Notes: generated by a model from the letters alone, not told the origin. 64,000 nt of DNA from Symbiodinium kawagutii (GCA_009767595.1 VSDK01028034.1:25912-89911); one strand, 5' to 3'. Shown: positions 32,501 to 40,765, numbered from the stretch's first letter. Numbers and translations are program-made.

Positions 32501-33262
32501 CTCCTTGATGGCAGCAGGTCGAATCTCACCCCTGGTGAAATTCAACATGGCACGCGTATCTGCATCCGTGAGCTGCAGGCCGTTGATCAGCAAGAATCCT
32601 TCATACTCTGGAGGAAGATGAACTTGATGATCATGGACCTTCCGAAGCGCCACTTCCCATCGAGAGAAGAAGTCCCTCCATGTCTCACCACGAGTCCGCT
32701 TCAAGTGGTAAGTAATCCTGGAGAGGGCCGTGATCATGTGCTCCTGCTTGTCGTCGCCATAGTGCTCCGGCTTGTCCATCTCCTCAAGGAGAATCTCCGC
32801 ATTGCGGGGATCAGAAAGCCAGCTCTGCTTCTTGGCGTAGTGCTTGAAACTCTCGAATGGAGTCCCACTCAAGGACTTCAGGAGAAGAGGTCCGCGTTGT
32901 CGGCCGCGGGCTTTGGTAGTAGCCAGCCAGAGGCGGGCCTTGATCTGGTAGTCTTCCCAGGGTGTGGTTCCATCCCACGCTGGTGGGGGTCCAGCTTGTC
33001 CACGCCCTTCAAAGCCTTCATCTTCTTCGTCGTCTGGATCTCTACCACGGCGAGTGGCCCTTCGAGGTGAAGGGTGGGCTGTGTTCTGCTCGCGCATGAA
33101 ACGTTGAAACTGGCGAAAAGAGGCCATTTCCTGTGGCGAAAAACCTGCTTGGACACCATGAGCACCAACCCCAGGTGCAGGTGATCCTTCCCCTCCACTC
33201 CCAAGGAGTGGTTCTTGGTCGCCATCGGAATGCGGCACAGGCATGGTAGAACCCTGGGCCAT
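26540..33262 (-). CDS. gag-pol: Copia Gag-Pol polyprotein (frame A), truncated before RNase H
   Basis: First ATG at 33262 gives 2,240 codons; the frame is open to 33304. Residues counted from that ATG. Gag occupies about 1-390, then a zinc knuckle CNNCGVVGHWRREC (393-406) and an aspartic protease with DTG (515-517). Residues about 673-972 look like a shadow of frame B, where the GRF protein is encoded. Pol resumes near MTDKQSRKI (982). A methyltransferase-like domain follows (about 1080-1271) with APPC (1116-1119) and EHP (1174-1176). Integrase has H1405, H1410, C1438 and C1441 plus catalytic D1468, D1526 and E1561. The copia-type reverse transcriptase has FLDFTQAF (D2034) and ATDDLL (D2133, D2134). 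It ends at RPDLSGRV followed by two codons and a stop from duplicated host DNA, so RNase H is absent. Catalytic residues of protease, integrase and reverse transcriptase look intact. Confidence 0.95.
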   Translation of the reverse strand: MAQGSTMPVPHSDGDQEPLLGSGGEGSPAPGVGAHGVQAGFSPQEMASFRQFQRFMREQNTAHPSPRRATRRGRDPDDEEDEGFEGRGQAGPPPAWDGTTPWEDYQIKARLWLATTKARGRQRGPLLLKSLSGTPFESFKHYAKKQSWLSDPRNAEILLEEMDKPEHYGDDKQEHMITALSRITYHLKRTRGETWRDFFSRWEVALRKVHDHQVHLPPEYEGFLLINGLQLTDADTRAMLNFTRGEIRPAAIKEWLRKNETKLSASDVGADKKKTNQAMALDFPLDDADTSENDLTEEIQSLEAHLVSLQGHDGLNDDDILEEEDAAEILATMIKQKKTFKQSMREKKERELSRGYGLPSKNRAGGPATRDQGLLRPGHYKVSIEELKRKTKCNNCGVVGHWRRECPQLAKNKQEPNSRAKDAHVLESLTSTEEAIFIGSLEVATEVPIFEPRQLNEQPAADSVAESREGYKGSRAEVECPDSFGDIHDVFVFETLLNRKLVNKPINDHTCATVDTGCQRLAIGGDTLQRFAKHLPRQLVVTLHPETNRFRSVHQISTTTKVATVPASLGTKGTFLRPAVFEEESSREAPFLVSLTFLIHCGSTLVLDETHGLCLVFQNGNHRVPLHLGPTKALRVPLQQFTASQIQSLLQVQSSLQLTQEFEVLSLRPSCDHDGIQLQATSPGDHGSRSLPSVGAHGEQATPPGDLHEHPARTSTGQEEPRTTTGGRHDGGDGHGGAGLHQGDDQPPHRAEAVRGVLGCGALLADQRIPADRVPVISCAQQPSFGIAGSSNSQVGSDLVRTNSRGARATLGSTSSRTTLGPDQHQGSGSHVRPDSDVPLSDSCRSGHHEHRGPSQGQDVLPLQQEEVPLFRVDRVPAPSGPTLLEVPPTTRRGNCGSPRHSQEDDSRTMSPREENPGRNQRPRREGEVPGLRQGAEGRAPQGRCSLHSIDQHCTRDPAVSTVPELEGSKEVRTPEETLTPMTDKQSRKIRAALRQSVAFWRQIQAIFGTDGPDSADLSELMKRMNAEICQVFLQHPRGSKRTREIAEAMGLTHQQLQTVAEIFNPGCFGKRAHKYQLSPGKAFDIELGSDLSDRCMQQTVLEYLRQVKPGLVLIAPPCKMYSQLQNLMKHKRETCPELMKRYLKEKKHAQRLLEFAIEVCELCIELGLSFVLEHPYSATSWQCPSMRRLLLLAGVLFTRADQCAYGLRGPLGGLHRKATGFVTNSPRIAEVLQEKCSKDHEHEVIIGGNVSKLAQKYPDKLIDSILRAHQKMVNQCDVEIMSLHNVVAANCRLDQSLHECFAGLQPAPPVPPEAREGDTVSPDLGPGVCEHPAPQDGDCECPDAVATECHLTAELYAAADDEILEDEEPPEDVEAQNPEDADEESKELPLASRFTLERLIQRAHEGLGHPSKERFLRILRYSKAKPEVIDAARRFQCSVCERHKQVRPARRSAPTKELTFNECLGIDVVYLPLPGGKTRPTLNMIDWATKFQLMIPLSGKKPESVREGYRHWLRIFGAPQRLAIDLGKEFKGQFAASVEKDGTYIDPSAIESPYQRGITERHGKTYKFMLMKAMDTHSCQSVGEWEDLVDVVTMTKNRMLQVGGYSPAQRVLGFNPQFPGSITSNSDGANRLLPSRVRQGDLSVERSMRMRKAAMEAFVEADSSEILRRAIASGPRPFQEYDLGEMIYFYRMGADKKLKFAPGYWCGPARIVMVEQPSTIWANYQGTLVRASPERVRRASIEENLSLSGWLDELVKGKADINVDPKRGFLDLADHPLPPEEDAEAPLPDEDEEYEPSLAPEFPVIAEGPEPKRRYRGKGPQDDEGYFPPYPSADPGPPAPEVSSNTIPMEGEADEGHLKRDHEEDMAEEPPAKRSRAEFLEIYHSKVEALVNMRKRKEVRIPELSLLNRQCFERAMEKEIRNNLEIGAYQVLTSEESARIRRESPEKIMESRFVLTAKPLEGSEVDPARDAGLLLHDWESGEAHKAKARHVMKGFSEEGSSSMEATTPQVTREGVLTVAQLVASHRWDLGFLDFTQAFMAGDPIQRVVYSSQPREGIPGLSPDQLLVLKKVCYGLVDGPLSWFNHLHGILVKEFKYQQSLADPCIYFKHKKIKDDSGNYQTRLSGVIAVATDDLLHGGDSDHLRCMEKIKSRYKLGKYQFGEGKFTGKQFTTCDDGSILVNQEQYTKEKLFFIELDKHRKRQRYSICTEKETSDLRASIGALAWLSKETRPDLSGRVDG
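30346..31245 (-). CDS. GRF zinc-finger ORF (frame B) overlapping gag-pol
   Basis: A 299-codon frame, ATG at 31245 to TAA at 30346, shifted by one base from gag-pol and lying between the protease and the methyltransferase-like domain. It begins MMESSSKRPRQ. Residues 166-201 form a GRF-type finger: C166-x-C168, GPHKDKTCFLC (C188, C191), C196 and the signature CRYFEW. A second Cys/His cluster follows (C238, H240, H251, C257, C260). GRF fingers bind single-stranded nucleic acid in topoisomerase III, APE2 and related enzymes, so a nucleic-acid chaperone or packaging role is plausible but inferred. The frame A peptide over the same stretch is low-complexity Pro/Gly/Ser/Arg text, so frame B is the conserved one. 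Translation could use its own AUG, or ribosomal frameshifting into and out of the frame; alternatively two recent indels compensate each other. Confidence 0.8.
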   Translation of the reverse strand: MMESSSKRPRQVTTDPARFQVWERMVSKLLRLVIFMNILLERLLGRKSHGPQQVVAMMEAMDMEELVYIKEMTNRLIEQRQFEEFSDAERFSLISGYQPTESPSSPVRSSRASASPDPATRKSVPILSGPIREAPGLHWEVLHQGRHWGLTNIKGVEVMFGQIPMCHCQTLAGLAIMNIVGPHKDKTCFLCSKKKCRYFEWTEYQPLQDLHCWRYLQQPGEGIVDRHDILKKMIQEQCPHEKKTRAGTNAHVVKEKCLVCDKVLKDERRKDDAASTASTSTAREIQQFQQFLNWRDRKK

Positions 33263-33348
33263 GCTTTCCGACAGGGGCTTCCGGTCAAGAGAAAAGAGAG
33301 ACAACCACCCCCAAAAGGATCAGCAACAAAACCAATAAGGCCCGGTCG

Positions 33349-33366
33349 AACCGGGCTCCGCTACCA
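33349..33366 (-). promoter_or_regulatory. Primer binding site, initiator-tRNA-like
   Basis: Read on the minus strand, one base after the 5' LTR comes TGGTAGCGGAGCCCGGTT, complementary to a tRNA 3' end ...CTCCGCTACCA. The implied acceptor stem starts A1:U72, the hallmark of eukaryotic initiator methionine tRNA, the usual copia primer (animal iMet ends CUCUGCUACCA). The exact tRNA of this organism is not known to me. Confidence 0.75.
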
Positions 33367-33367
33367 C

Positions 33368-33527
33368 TGTGAAATTCGGGGGACAACCGCAACAGGCCAC
33401 AAGAAACAAAAAGACACAAGATCTCTTTTCCGCAAGACCGTAGCCCCTGTGCGAAAGCATCCATCGCCTATGTTTCCTAGAGCCAGGATCGGATCACCAT
33501 CAGCCATGCCCATCTTCAAAGTTCACA
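33368..33527 (-). repeat. 5' LTR of the copia element
   Basis: 160 bp, identical to 25515-25674. It is followed on the plus side by the target duplication GGTTC, and on the inner side by one spacer base and the primer site. Promoter elements are not individually recognisable. Confidence 0.95.
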
Positions 33528-33531
33528 GGTT

Positions 33532-34401
33532 CATACGGTAGCGGTAGATATGGATTTCTCATGATCAATGGGGACAATTGAGAACCCACGGTTGGTAAAC
33601 AACAAATGATCGTCTATAGGAATGGTTATGTGATGGTGAATTCATGCTTAATACTCCTCAAGTGTGATTAGTCATAGATGGCAACGGTATTATTTAACGG
33701 TTTCTAGCAATTATATGACGATGGTTAATGCTCTTTGTTGACATTGTTTTTTCACTGACTATAGAATAGTGGCTTACACTGGTTAATTGTGCCAACAACC
33801 AACGGATCCAGAATAGGTAGGCAAACATTCGAGCAGTGACTCTTTATTGTTGGGATGTTTAGCAGAGAAATGTTCGACAGTCTTCATGCAGCTAGATATT
33901 TGGTGATTCAGCATGTGTTGCCACATGTGAACATGTTTGCTAGCTTTATGTTTAAGATTATCTGCCATGGCGCAGCCAGTAATCGTTGTTATTTGGATTG
34001 CAAATATTTTTTTTGTAAACAACATATGTGCATGGACATTTTGTTTGACCGTTGATGAAATCGACGTGATCGTATATCATATCCAACTTGTTGGCAAACA
34101 CATGTTGTTAGAATCCAGCAATTCAGACTGTTCATTTCTATATCTATTTATTTTATATTTAATATTTACATTTAGAGATATAGTTAACAAATATATATAT
34201 ATATTTATATATACATAAATATTTGTATAAATAGATAGATATTTCTCTGTGTCCATGTATCTACATATTCATTTACTTGATGGAAGCCATGTGCATTAGT
34301 GAGTGAACATCATTAGTCCAAGCATTTTCGCTCCACCGCTAGATCACAGTTACTTTGGTGCTGAGAGAAGTGATGGGCTTTGGGTCCAACCATCAACCAT
34401 C
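33532..34401. repeat. Host flank, source of the 870-bp internal duplication
   Basis: AT-rich host DNA directly right of the element, identical to 25679-26548. No gene recognised. Because the left flank of the element does not contain it, this is the original location. Confidence 0.9.
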
Positions 34402-34978
34402 ATCAATCCAGATTTCTATATAGTCAATATCTAGAAAATCTTGTTTAAGCCATTACAATAATTGTACTAGCAATTGTGGTACAACCTCTTAATTGTCACG
34501 ATATGAGTAAGCCATCAACAAAGATGTGATAGCTCATTTGTAGTTCCAACCTTTTCAAGATAAAATCATCACACAAATATGGTTGCTTTTTAATGTTGAT
34601 AACTTTCTAATATCCCCTGGTAATGATGAACACATCGTTGGTTGACCAATACTGTTCATATGGGCCAGCCGAAAAAACAGAAATTAATCTCCCATGGAAA
34701 ATGATAGGAACATTTGATTCGTATGAACATGTACCTACTAAGTGCATTATCAGCCATCATAATCAACCATCATGACCACTAGTTAACCTTTCACCACATT
34801 ATTAACCATTGCTTAACCATTATCCCATTGTTAATTGCTATTGATCATAAGACCACTATTAACATCAATAATAGTGGTTAATAATAGTGGTTAATAGCTA
34901 TCATTCATGCGTAGTTCTTCTCATTACTACGCATTATAACCATTATTCACCCCTATTAACCATTCATTCATAGTAGTT
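34402..34978. other. AT-rich gap, no gene seen
   Basis: Degenerate AACCATTATTAACC text merging into the satellite that follows. Confidence 0.6.
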
Positions 34979-35241
34979 ATCCACTATTAACCACTATCTA
35001 TCAACCACTATTAACCACTATTAACCACTATCTATCAACCACTATTAACCACTATTAACCACTATCTATCAACCACTATTAACCACTATTAACCACTATC
35101 TATCAACCACTATTAACCACTATTAACCACTATCTATCAATCATTATTAACCACTATTAACCACTATCTATCAACCACTATTAACCACTATTAACCACTA
35201 TCTATCAACCACTATTAACCACTATTAACCACTAACCATCA
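34979..35241. repeat. 34-bp minisatellite, about 7 units
   Basis: Each unit is CCACTATCTATCAA followed by two CCACTATTAA decamers. Unit starts at 34991, 35025 and 35059 give an exact 34-bp period, and units are nearly identical (one carries AATCATTATT). Confidence 0.95.
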
Positions 35242-35280
35242 TTCACACTTAGCTCACCATCCTCGCCACGGTACCAGCAG

Positions 35281-35370
35281 GAAGCTGAGTGGAACGATCG
35301 GCACCACGTCCTGCACTCCGCCGCCAACCAGGAATTTCACGAGTCGGACAAGGACGGCCCCGGGGACATC
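35281..35370 (+). CDS. Candidate exon, unidentified
   Basis: Begins after CAGCAG. It is strongly GC-rich with a protein-like frame (EAEWNDRHHVLHSAANQ, then SDKDGPGDI). A family A MITE sits in the four bases after it. Without the MITE the frame would read ATC AGA TGA and stop; with it, TGG CCA TAG. It could be the end of a gene whose other exons lie elsewhere, or an internal exon with a donor I cannot place. Confidence 0.35.
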
Positions 35371-35374
35371 AGAT

Positions 35375-35486
35375 GGCCATAGGTCAATATTAACCAAGTG
35401 GTCATGGGGTACAATGACCAACAACAATAGGGAAAAGAATGGTTGATGATAGGGGAACCAGGGGTACGGGGTTTTGACCCATAGCC
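35375..35486 (+). mobile_element. MITE family A with 4-bp duplication AGAT
   Basis: GGCCATAGGTCAATATTAAC ... GGTTTTGACCCATAGCC, flanked by AGAT at 35371-35374 and 35487-35490. It directly abuts a candidate exon. Confidence 0.88.
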
Positions 35487-35504
35487 AGATGACGACAGTA
35501 GAGG

Positions 35505-35590
35505 TATACGACTGTTATGGTTGGTTTATGCCTATAAAAGGTTGATATTAGATGATTTGGAGGGTATCCCTATTTTAAGAACCCCCATGT
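35505..35590 (+). mobile_element. MITE family B, right half
   Basis: Contains the core GATGATTTGGAGGGTATCCC and the end CTATTTTAAGAACCCCCAT; the left end is degraded. Confidence 0.5.
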
Positions 35591-36006
35591 GCATCCCCGC
35601 TGAGTCACTGGGAAGTAACCATGGTTGTAGGGGTTAAACTAAGCTACCTTGTAGGGTTTATAAAGGTGTATCACCATGGTTATCACATGTTCTAATCCTA
35701 GCTGCACATCCAAATAGGGTGAATCACAGGTGACTGAAATTGTTATTAATTTGAGTGATTTTTTTTCATGGGTTTTGGGTGTAGCATCATTTTTGAGGCG
35801 ACACGTAGTTTTTTTACGATACGATGTACAGAAATCAATTAGGTACCTCATGGTACCTTGCAATTGCACCTGTAAATTCATCATGTCTAAATTCATCGTG
35901 TCTAAAGTTTAAACAAACTCTAGACACCAAGAAAAGCAGTCATCAACAGTTGGCAGTTTTGGCAGAGCATGTCAAACGAAGAACAGCAGCCATCAGCAGC
36001 CCGCAG

Positions 36007-36105
36007 TTTTGGCCGAGCCAGGAGTACTTCTCGGTGTTTCTGAATCCACGGAATCAGCGGGTGGCGAACTCAGAGGAATTCATGCTGCCCTCTGGCAACC
36101 ATTAA
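36007..36105 (+). CDS. Candidate terminal exon, unidentified
   Basis: After CCCGCAG the frame reads FWPSQEYFSVFLNPRNQRVA and continues to TAA at 36103-36105 (32 codons). Composition and the AG border look real. The same frame is open upstream to about 35923, so the true 5' border is uncertain. Product unknown. Confidence 0.33.
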   Translation, partial: FWPSQEYFSVFLNPRNQRVANSEEFMLPSGNH

Positions 36106-37209
36106 TCTTAACCCAGGGTTGATTAACAAGTGGTTAAAAGGTTTATAGTGATTAAATATGGTTTATAGTGGTTAAATATGGTTAGCAAGGTTAAGTATGG
36201 TTATACTCGTTACCATTCTCCCATGGGTTTTTAGTGGTTGAATATGGTTAGCAAGGGTTATGAGCATTGTAATAGGGGGGTTATGAGTACCAAGAGGTTA
36301 AATCCCATAGGTTTATAGTGGTTAACTAGGGTTTTAACGATTCTACCATAGGGGAATGATGACCAACAATGATGGTTAAATCCATAGGTCTATTAATTCG
36401 GGGAGTACCTTTTTGAATGGGAAACCAACTTGCTTTTGCAGGATACCCCCTATTAATCAACCAGAGTTTTTTCATCGGAGGTTACCATTAACCAACCTAT
36501 TAACAGTAAGTATCTTATTTATCAATCAACCAGAAGTTTATCACCCCCTATTAATCAACCCCCTAAGCATCACAAACCGTTGGTTGTGTTTAATGACTCA
36601 GCCATTGCAAATCATTACCAGAGATCTCCCATGCAGATATTTGGGTTTGTCATAGATGATGTACCTCTGTAAACCTATGAAAATGATGGTTTCGCCATTA
36701 AATCATCATTTTGGGGATAAACCTTATGAAACTGTTGGTTTCCCCCATCACAAATGATGATAACTTTGGGGGGGTACTACTACCCTTTACTAACAACCCC
36801 AACATTGACCATGGCTCAACAGCATTTGCGGCACCACTTGCGCCATGCCTTTGTCACCCAGGCACTGACTAAACGGCAGAACGGCATCACCAAACACTAC
36901 TTCCCATACAGGCAGAGCTGCGGTGGCTGTGCTGGCTGTGGTTTTGTCAACCGTCAGTGGTGACTTTGCCAAACAGAATGCTATATTCTGGCGATGGACA
37001 CAACCATGGTTTTGTCCACTATTTGTGCCTAGAAAAAAGCACATCTCAAACAATCAATATGGTTCAGAGTCAATACCATTTACTCCCCAGTGGATATCCT
37101 CCAAATGGCCAAACCAGTTTTTGATGTGATGTTAATCTACACCTCTGTTGGATGGTTGATATGTTGCAATGATGATTCAAGTTTTAAGCACATTTGGACA
37201 GGTGATGGT

Positions 37210-37264
<55 letters not shown>

Positions 37265-37459
37265 TGGGTAGGAATGATCAACAATCACTACTGTTTAACA
37301 ATGACCAATCGTTGTACAATTAAGTCTCGCACAATAGTATCCAATGATTGATGGAGGAAGTAGACTGCACTGGAGCTCTTGCAAACCAGACCCGCCCAAT
37401 TTGGAAATTCAAGTGTGGCTGTCTTTAAATAAGTGGTAGCCTGAAACAAATCGTATCAG
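36106..37459. other. Repeat-rich gap with possible small exons
   Basis: GGTTATAGTGGTTAAATATGG text repeats at about 36120-36310. A GC-richer patch at 36809-37070 is open in several frames, one with a hydrophobic AAVAVLAVVLSTVSG run. At about 37361-37409 the plus frame TALELLQTRPAQFGNS follows a TAG border and may be an exon. A (GATG/GAT)n microsatellite occupies 37208-37262. Confidence 0.35.
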
Positions 37460-37528
37460 TTGGTGATGTTAGAACGGGCTTGTGGAGTAGCCATGAGAAG
37501 GGTAGCGTTGGGGGACATGGGGACAACT
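37460..37528 (+). CDS. Candidate internal exon, 23 codons
   Basis: Bounded by TATCAG and a GTAGGT donor, exactly 69 nt, in frame (LVMLERACGVAMRRVALGDM). Probably one exon of the same unknown plus-strand gene as the neighbours at 36007-41141. Confidence 0.35.
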
Positions 37529-38256
37529 GTAGGTCTTTTCTTGTATTCCATGAAGAAAAATGATTACACCGACTCATGTTACCCAACCGTAATGCAATTT
37601 AACTCAGTGTATCATTTCTTTTACATTCTTTTACCTTTTTTGGCTTAGGTCCTAGATGTTAAATAGAAAATACATCTTAGGATTCCTTAAATAGGAATTG
37701 ATCCTATTAATTCTTCAGTCGGACTTCTATTCCCACATGTTTTTGGCGGCACTCTCCCTCAGCTTTTCGGGAGGCTACCAGGAGAACCCAATGGCACGGG
37801 GCCACGGTCTTTGGCGACGACCCAGTGAGATTTATCCGGTTGGATCCGATTTCTATCGTTTGGATTTCTGGTTCACTTGGTCATGTCCATCTTAATTGGC
37901 TTATATCCATCTTGATTGGTTCATATGCATATTGATTGGTTTCCAAAGGGTCTATTCAATCACGGTGAAGCTGGACTTGTATCAAGGATCCAGCGATTGA
38001 AATTAATCACCAACTGTTTACACTCTGGCTTTTTGACATAGCAATGAAACATCACCATGTTTTGTAGACGAACCCTGAAAAACATCAAGAATCATGGAAA
38101 GGGCCACCAATATTGGTCAATAGTCAACCAATGGTAAATGTTGAACCTTTGGTCAACAATACACATACATATTCGTCGATAATCCGCAACCAACCGTGCT
38201 TCCTGGAAGTCAATAGTAGCTGCTGCCTCACCTCCAAATATGGCTTTACCAACATA

Positions 38257-38350
38257 TGGGCATTTCTCAAATGGGGACCCCCCAAAATGGATGCTTCGTT
38301 TCTACACAGGCTTAATAAACTTGGTGGAGCCTATTTTGAGAAACAATCAC
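38257..38350 (+). mobile_element. MITE family B, diverged
   Basis: TGGGCATTTCTCAAATGGGG at the left, CCTATTTTGAGAAACAATCAC at the right, TA at 38255-38256. Confidence 0.6.
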
Positions 38351-39010
38351 ATCGGTCTTAATGATGGTTACTATCCCGTATTGTCAACCATTATAATCCC
38401 CTGTAAAACCACCATTCACCCTCATTAACAATCCATATAATCCGTATTGGCCTATTGTGCCTGCGCTCAACACTAGTTCTGTATAGAAAGTGCATGGGAG
38501 AGCCAACCTACTGTGAGATGGGTTAGTTCAAGCTCTTTGAAGTATCATGACCTGTCCAAGTTATGCTGAGTAATTTCAATATGTTGGCTATATCCACTGA
38601 TTTAACATAATTTTACATGATTTGATCTGTTTTGAAAAGGACAACTAGCTTTCTGGGCTCGCATTTCATTGCAACAGCAACAGCCAACTGTTTTTTCGCA
38701 AAAAGGGCGGCCTCTTGGACGCGCGTATGCGTGTCAGACATGAAGGGTGTATACCCTCAAAGAAGAATATCATTTGTTGGTTGTGGTAATCATTCTCAAA
38801 CCATCTCAAATCGTTGGTGAGTCAAACATCTCAGCAATTGTATACAACTGTCAAATGGTTTACAGCACAATGATTGAGCAACAACGATGAATTATCATCA
38901 CAACTAAATGTTAGTAGTGAGTATAAATAATAGCCAATGTATTCCTTTGTGTTGTTGCTTCATATCCCCATTGATCCCCTATAGTTCCCCACACAACGAC
39001 CATGGCTTTT

Positions 39011-39011
39011 G

Positions 39012-39081
<70 letters not shown>

Positions 39082-39082
39082 C
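39011..39082. repeat. (ATC)n microsatellite
   Basis: About 22 perfect units. It is the reverse complement of the (GAT)n run at 39262-39327, so the pair can fold around the segment between them. Confidence 0.97.
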
Positions 39083-39144
39083 TCACTGCGGAACATCCAA
39101 ACTCCCTGCCTCCCTGCGAACGCGCGTTCGCGCCTCAACTGCAG

Positions 39145-39260
39145 GTGCTGATGACCCAGAGACTGCAGCAGAGAAGATCATGAGGCGTCACCAACCGGGC
39201 AAGGCCAGTGAGGAAAAATGTAGCTACGATAAACTATTGGAGATCAACTCGTATTTTACT
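39145..39260 (+). CDS. Candidate exon between inverted microsatellites
   Basis: After CTGCAG the frame reads ADDPETAAEKIMRRHQPGK and on through YDKLLEINSYF, with normal composition. The GC-rich start contrasts with the flanking ATC and GAT arrays. Product unknown. Confidence 0.3.
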
Positions 39261-39261
39261 G

Positions 39262-39273
39262 ATAATGACGACA

Positions 39274-39327
<54 letters not shown>
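39262..39327. repeat. (GAT)n microsatellite
   Basis: About 20 units, opposite in strand sense to the ATC array at 39011. Confidence 0.97.
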
Positions 39328-39330
<3 letters not shown>

Positions 39331-39469
39331 ATCAACCATTGTCATGATCACCAGCGTTTAAGTCATGGATGCCAACCAATATTGTAATCATAGTAATGCT
39401 TGTTAGAATTTAAGCATAAGCAAAGTGACATGATGGTTACACTCTGGTAAACCAAGCTCGACTTTGCAG

Positions 39470-39622
39470 ACCAGTGATCTCAGCTACTTGCAGCAGAAGG
39501 ATTGGGGGCCGCAACTACTCGCTGATATTGCTAACCGCAGTTGGGCTGCAATCTGGGACAAAGTCCTTGCCTGCACTTCGCTGGGGAGTGTCCAAGCCGG
39601 TTTTTCGCTGGGCGAAGCCTAG
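39470..39622 (+). CDS. Candidate terminal exon, unidentified
   Basis: After TTTGCAG, 50 codons to TAG at 39620-39622 (SYLQQKDWGPQLLADIANRS). A second plus frame is also open here (IGGRNYSLILLTAVG ... to TGA near 39630), so the frame choice is uncertain. The GC-rich, protein-like text argues for an exon in one of them. Confidence 0.32.
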   Translation, partial: TSDLSYLQQKDWGPQLLADIANRSWAAIWDKVLACTSLGSVQAGFSLGEA

Positions 39623-40012
39623 GGAGCGATGAACAAATCAACCACTGGACAATCATGGTCAAGGTTTCGCGCATCGCTTGCAGTGGGCAAAAACCGTGTT
39701 TGCGAATCTACAGTCTATTGATTAATTGTTGTTAACTATCCAACTAGACGGTCAGATATTCAATTATTATTTGATAGTTGCTAGTGGTTGATGGTCAATG
39801 GCTGCTGGCTCATTGGTTCAACCATGAACTATGATTGATTTGCGTTTTTACTACGCTACGGGTTTATGGTTCATGGTTACTTAACCATTAATTACTACTA
39901 ATTCCAAACAAACTACCTCGCTGGTTTCACCATGCTTAGCCGACCAAGTATCTTTTCAAGCCCTTATGAACTTCCCCCATGTAGTTTCACAAAGGATTGA
40001 AACTAGTAGAAT

Positions 40013-40095
40013 AACCAAGCAAGCAACCTACCAAGCAACCAAGCAACCAAGCAACCAACCCACCAACCAAGCAACCAAGCCACCAACCCACTCTG
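40013..40095. repeat. (AACCAAGC)n minisatellite
   Basis: About ten imperfect 8-bp units immediately upstream of a candidate exon. Confidence 0.9.
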
Positions 40096-40114
40096 CTTTC
40101 ATGCCCAGCTCGCA

Positions 40115-40214
40115 GGTGCGATGACGTGGTGCGAGTGCCTGAAGTGCCAGGCGTACGGCGCGGTTGGACCTGGAAACGGCACTCAACCAGCCGGGGATCC
40201 CCCCCAGCTGTCAG
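40115..40214 (+). CDS. Candidate internal exon with consensus borders
   Basis: Bounded by CTCGCAG and GTAAGC, the best splice pair of this cluster. One frame encodes MTWCECLKCQAYGAVGPG, with a CxCxxC arrangement that could bind zinc; another is also open. GC-rich relative to its flanks. Confidence 0.42.
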
Positions 40215-40605
40215 GTAAGCTGGTGGAACCTGGGGTTAGTTGAGACAAGAATCCTATGGTTAGTTTATAAGCTGGTAAATCATGTAAATCCTATGGTTCG
40301 TTCACCGGTTCCTAAGCTGGAGTTAGTTGACCTTGGTCAGTTGCACCGTATTTTTGGAAGCTGAAGTAAGCCCACTAGCATGGTGAATGTTCCCAGTCTC
40401 GAGCCGGGGCGCACATCCAAGTATGGTACTGCGAGCTATGGTAACTGGTCAGGTTTGACGTCAGTGCCCCCAGGTCAATGGTTGATAAACATTTGACAAG
40501 CTAGTGATATATATATATATACCATTTGCCTAGTTGTTACCATGAGTCACCTACTTCACTAGGGGGCACCATCTTGTCGAAGTCAAAGCTAAGCATTTCT
40601 CACAG

Positions 40606-40631
40606 GTGTTCACCAGCAGCGATGTTTCCAG
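40606..40631 (+). CDS. Candidate 26-nt micro-exon
   Basis: GTGTTCACC...TTTCCAG between CACAG and GCAAGT, i.e. an AG acceptor and a GC donor like those of the ARF-family gene. Assignment rests on borders only. Confidence 0.25.
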
Positions 40632-40670
40632 GCAAGTAGGGTAGTTCATCAAGCAGGTAGCTGTCAAATC

Positions 40671-40765
40671 AGCTGGTTGGTGGTTTTGGAAATTCTGTAT
40701 TTCCCCATTATAAACAAATGATTGGTTGGTTGACTATTTTCTTCATAGGAGTTGAAACCGCCGTC
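40671..40765 (+). mobile_element. MITE family C
   Basis: CTGGTTGGTGGTTTTGG at the left, AGGAGTTGAAACCGCC at the right, core CAAATGATTGGTTGGTTGAC. Confidence 0.7.

Larger units (their letters stand above)
25510..33532 (-). mobile_element. Ty1/copia LTR retrotransposon, 3'-truncated internal region
   Basis: An 8,013-bp element (25515-33527) on the minus strand, bounded by identical 160-bp LTRs and a 5-bp target duplication GGTTC at 25510-25514 and 33528-33532. The order protease - integrase - reverse transcriptase defines Ty1/copia. The internal region starts with a tRNA primer site at 33349-33366 and a long gag-pol frame. It stops abruptly after the start of the RNase H region (TRPDLSGRV), followed by 870 bp copied from the right host flank (25679-26548) and four bases before the 3' LTR. 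RNase H and the polypurine tract are therefore missing, and the copy should be unable to complete its own reverse transcription, although identical LTRs indicate a recent insertion. Confidence 0.95.

Noticed and set aside
32348..33070. 240-codon plus-strand frame and others opposite gag-pol
   Set aside because: The minus strand carries the zinc knuckle and gag, so the plus frames are shadows.
33440..33448. ACCGTAGCC in the LTR resembling the dinoflagellate spliced leader
   Set aside because: Only nine bases match, there is no TTTTGGCTCAAG continuation, and it is antisense to the element.
34979..35241. CRISPR-like array of 34-bp units
   Set aside because: The units are contiguous tandem repeats without variable spacers.
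39009..39347. 112-codon frame beginning with poly-Ile and ending with poly-Asp
   Set aside because: Its ends are translated ATC and GAT microsatellites; only the middle segment is kept as a candidate exon.
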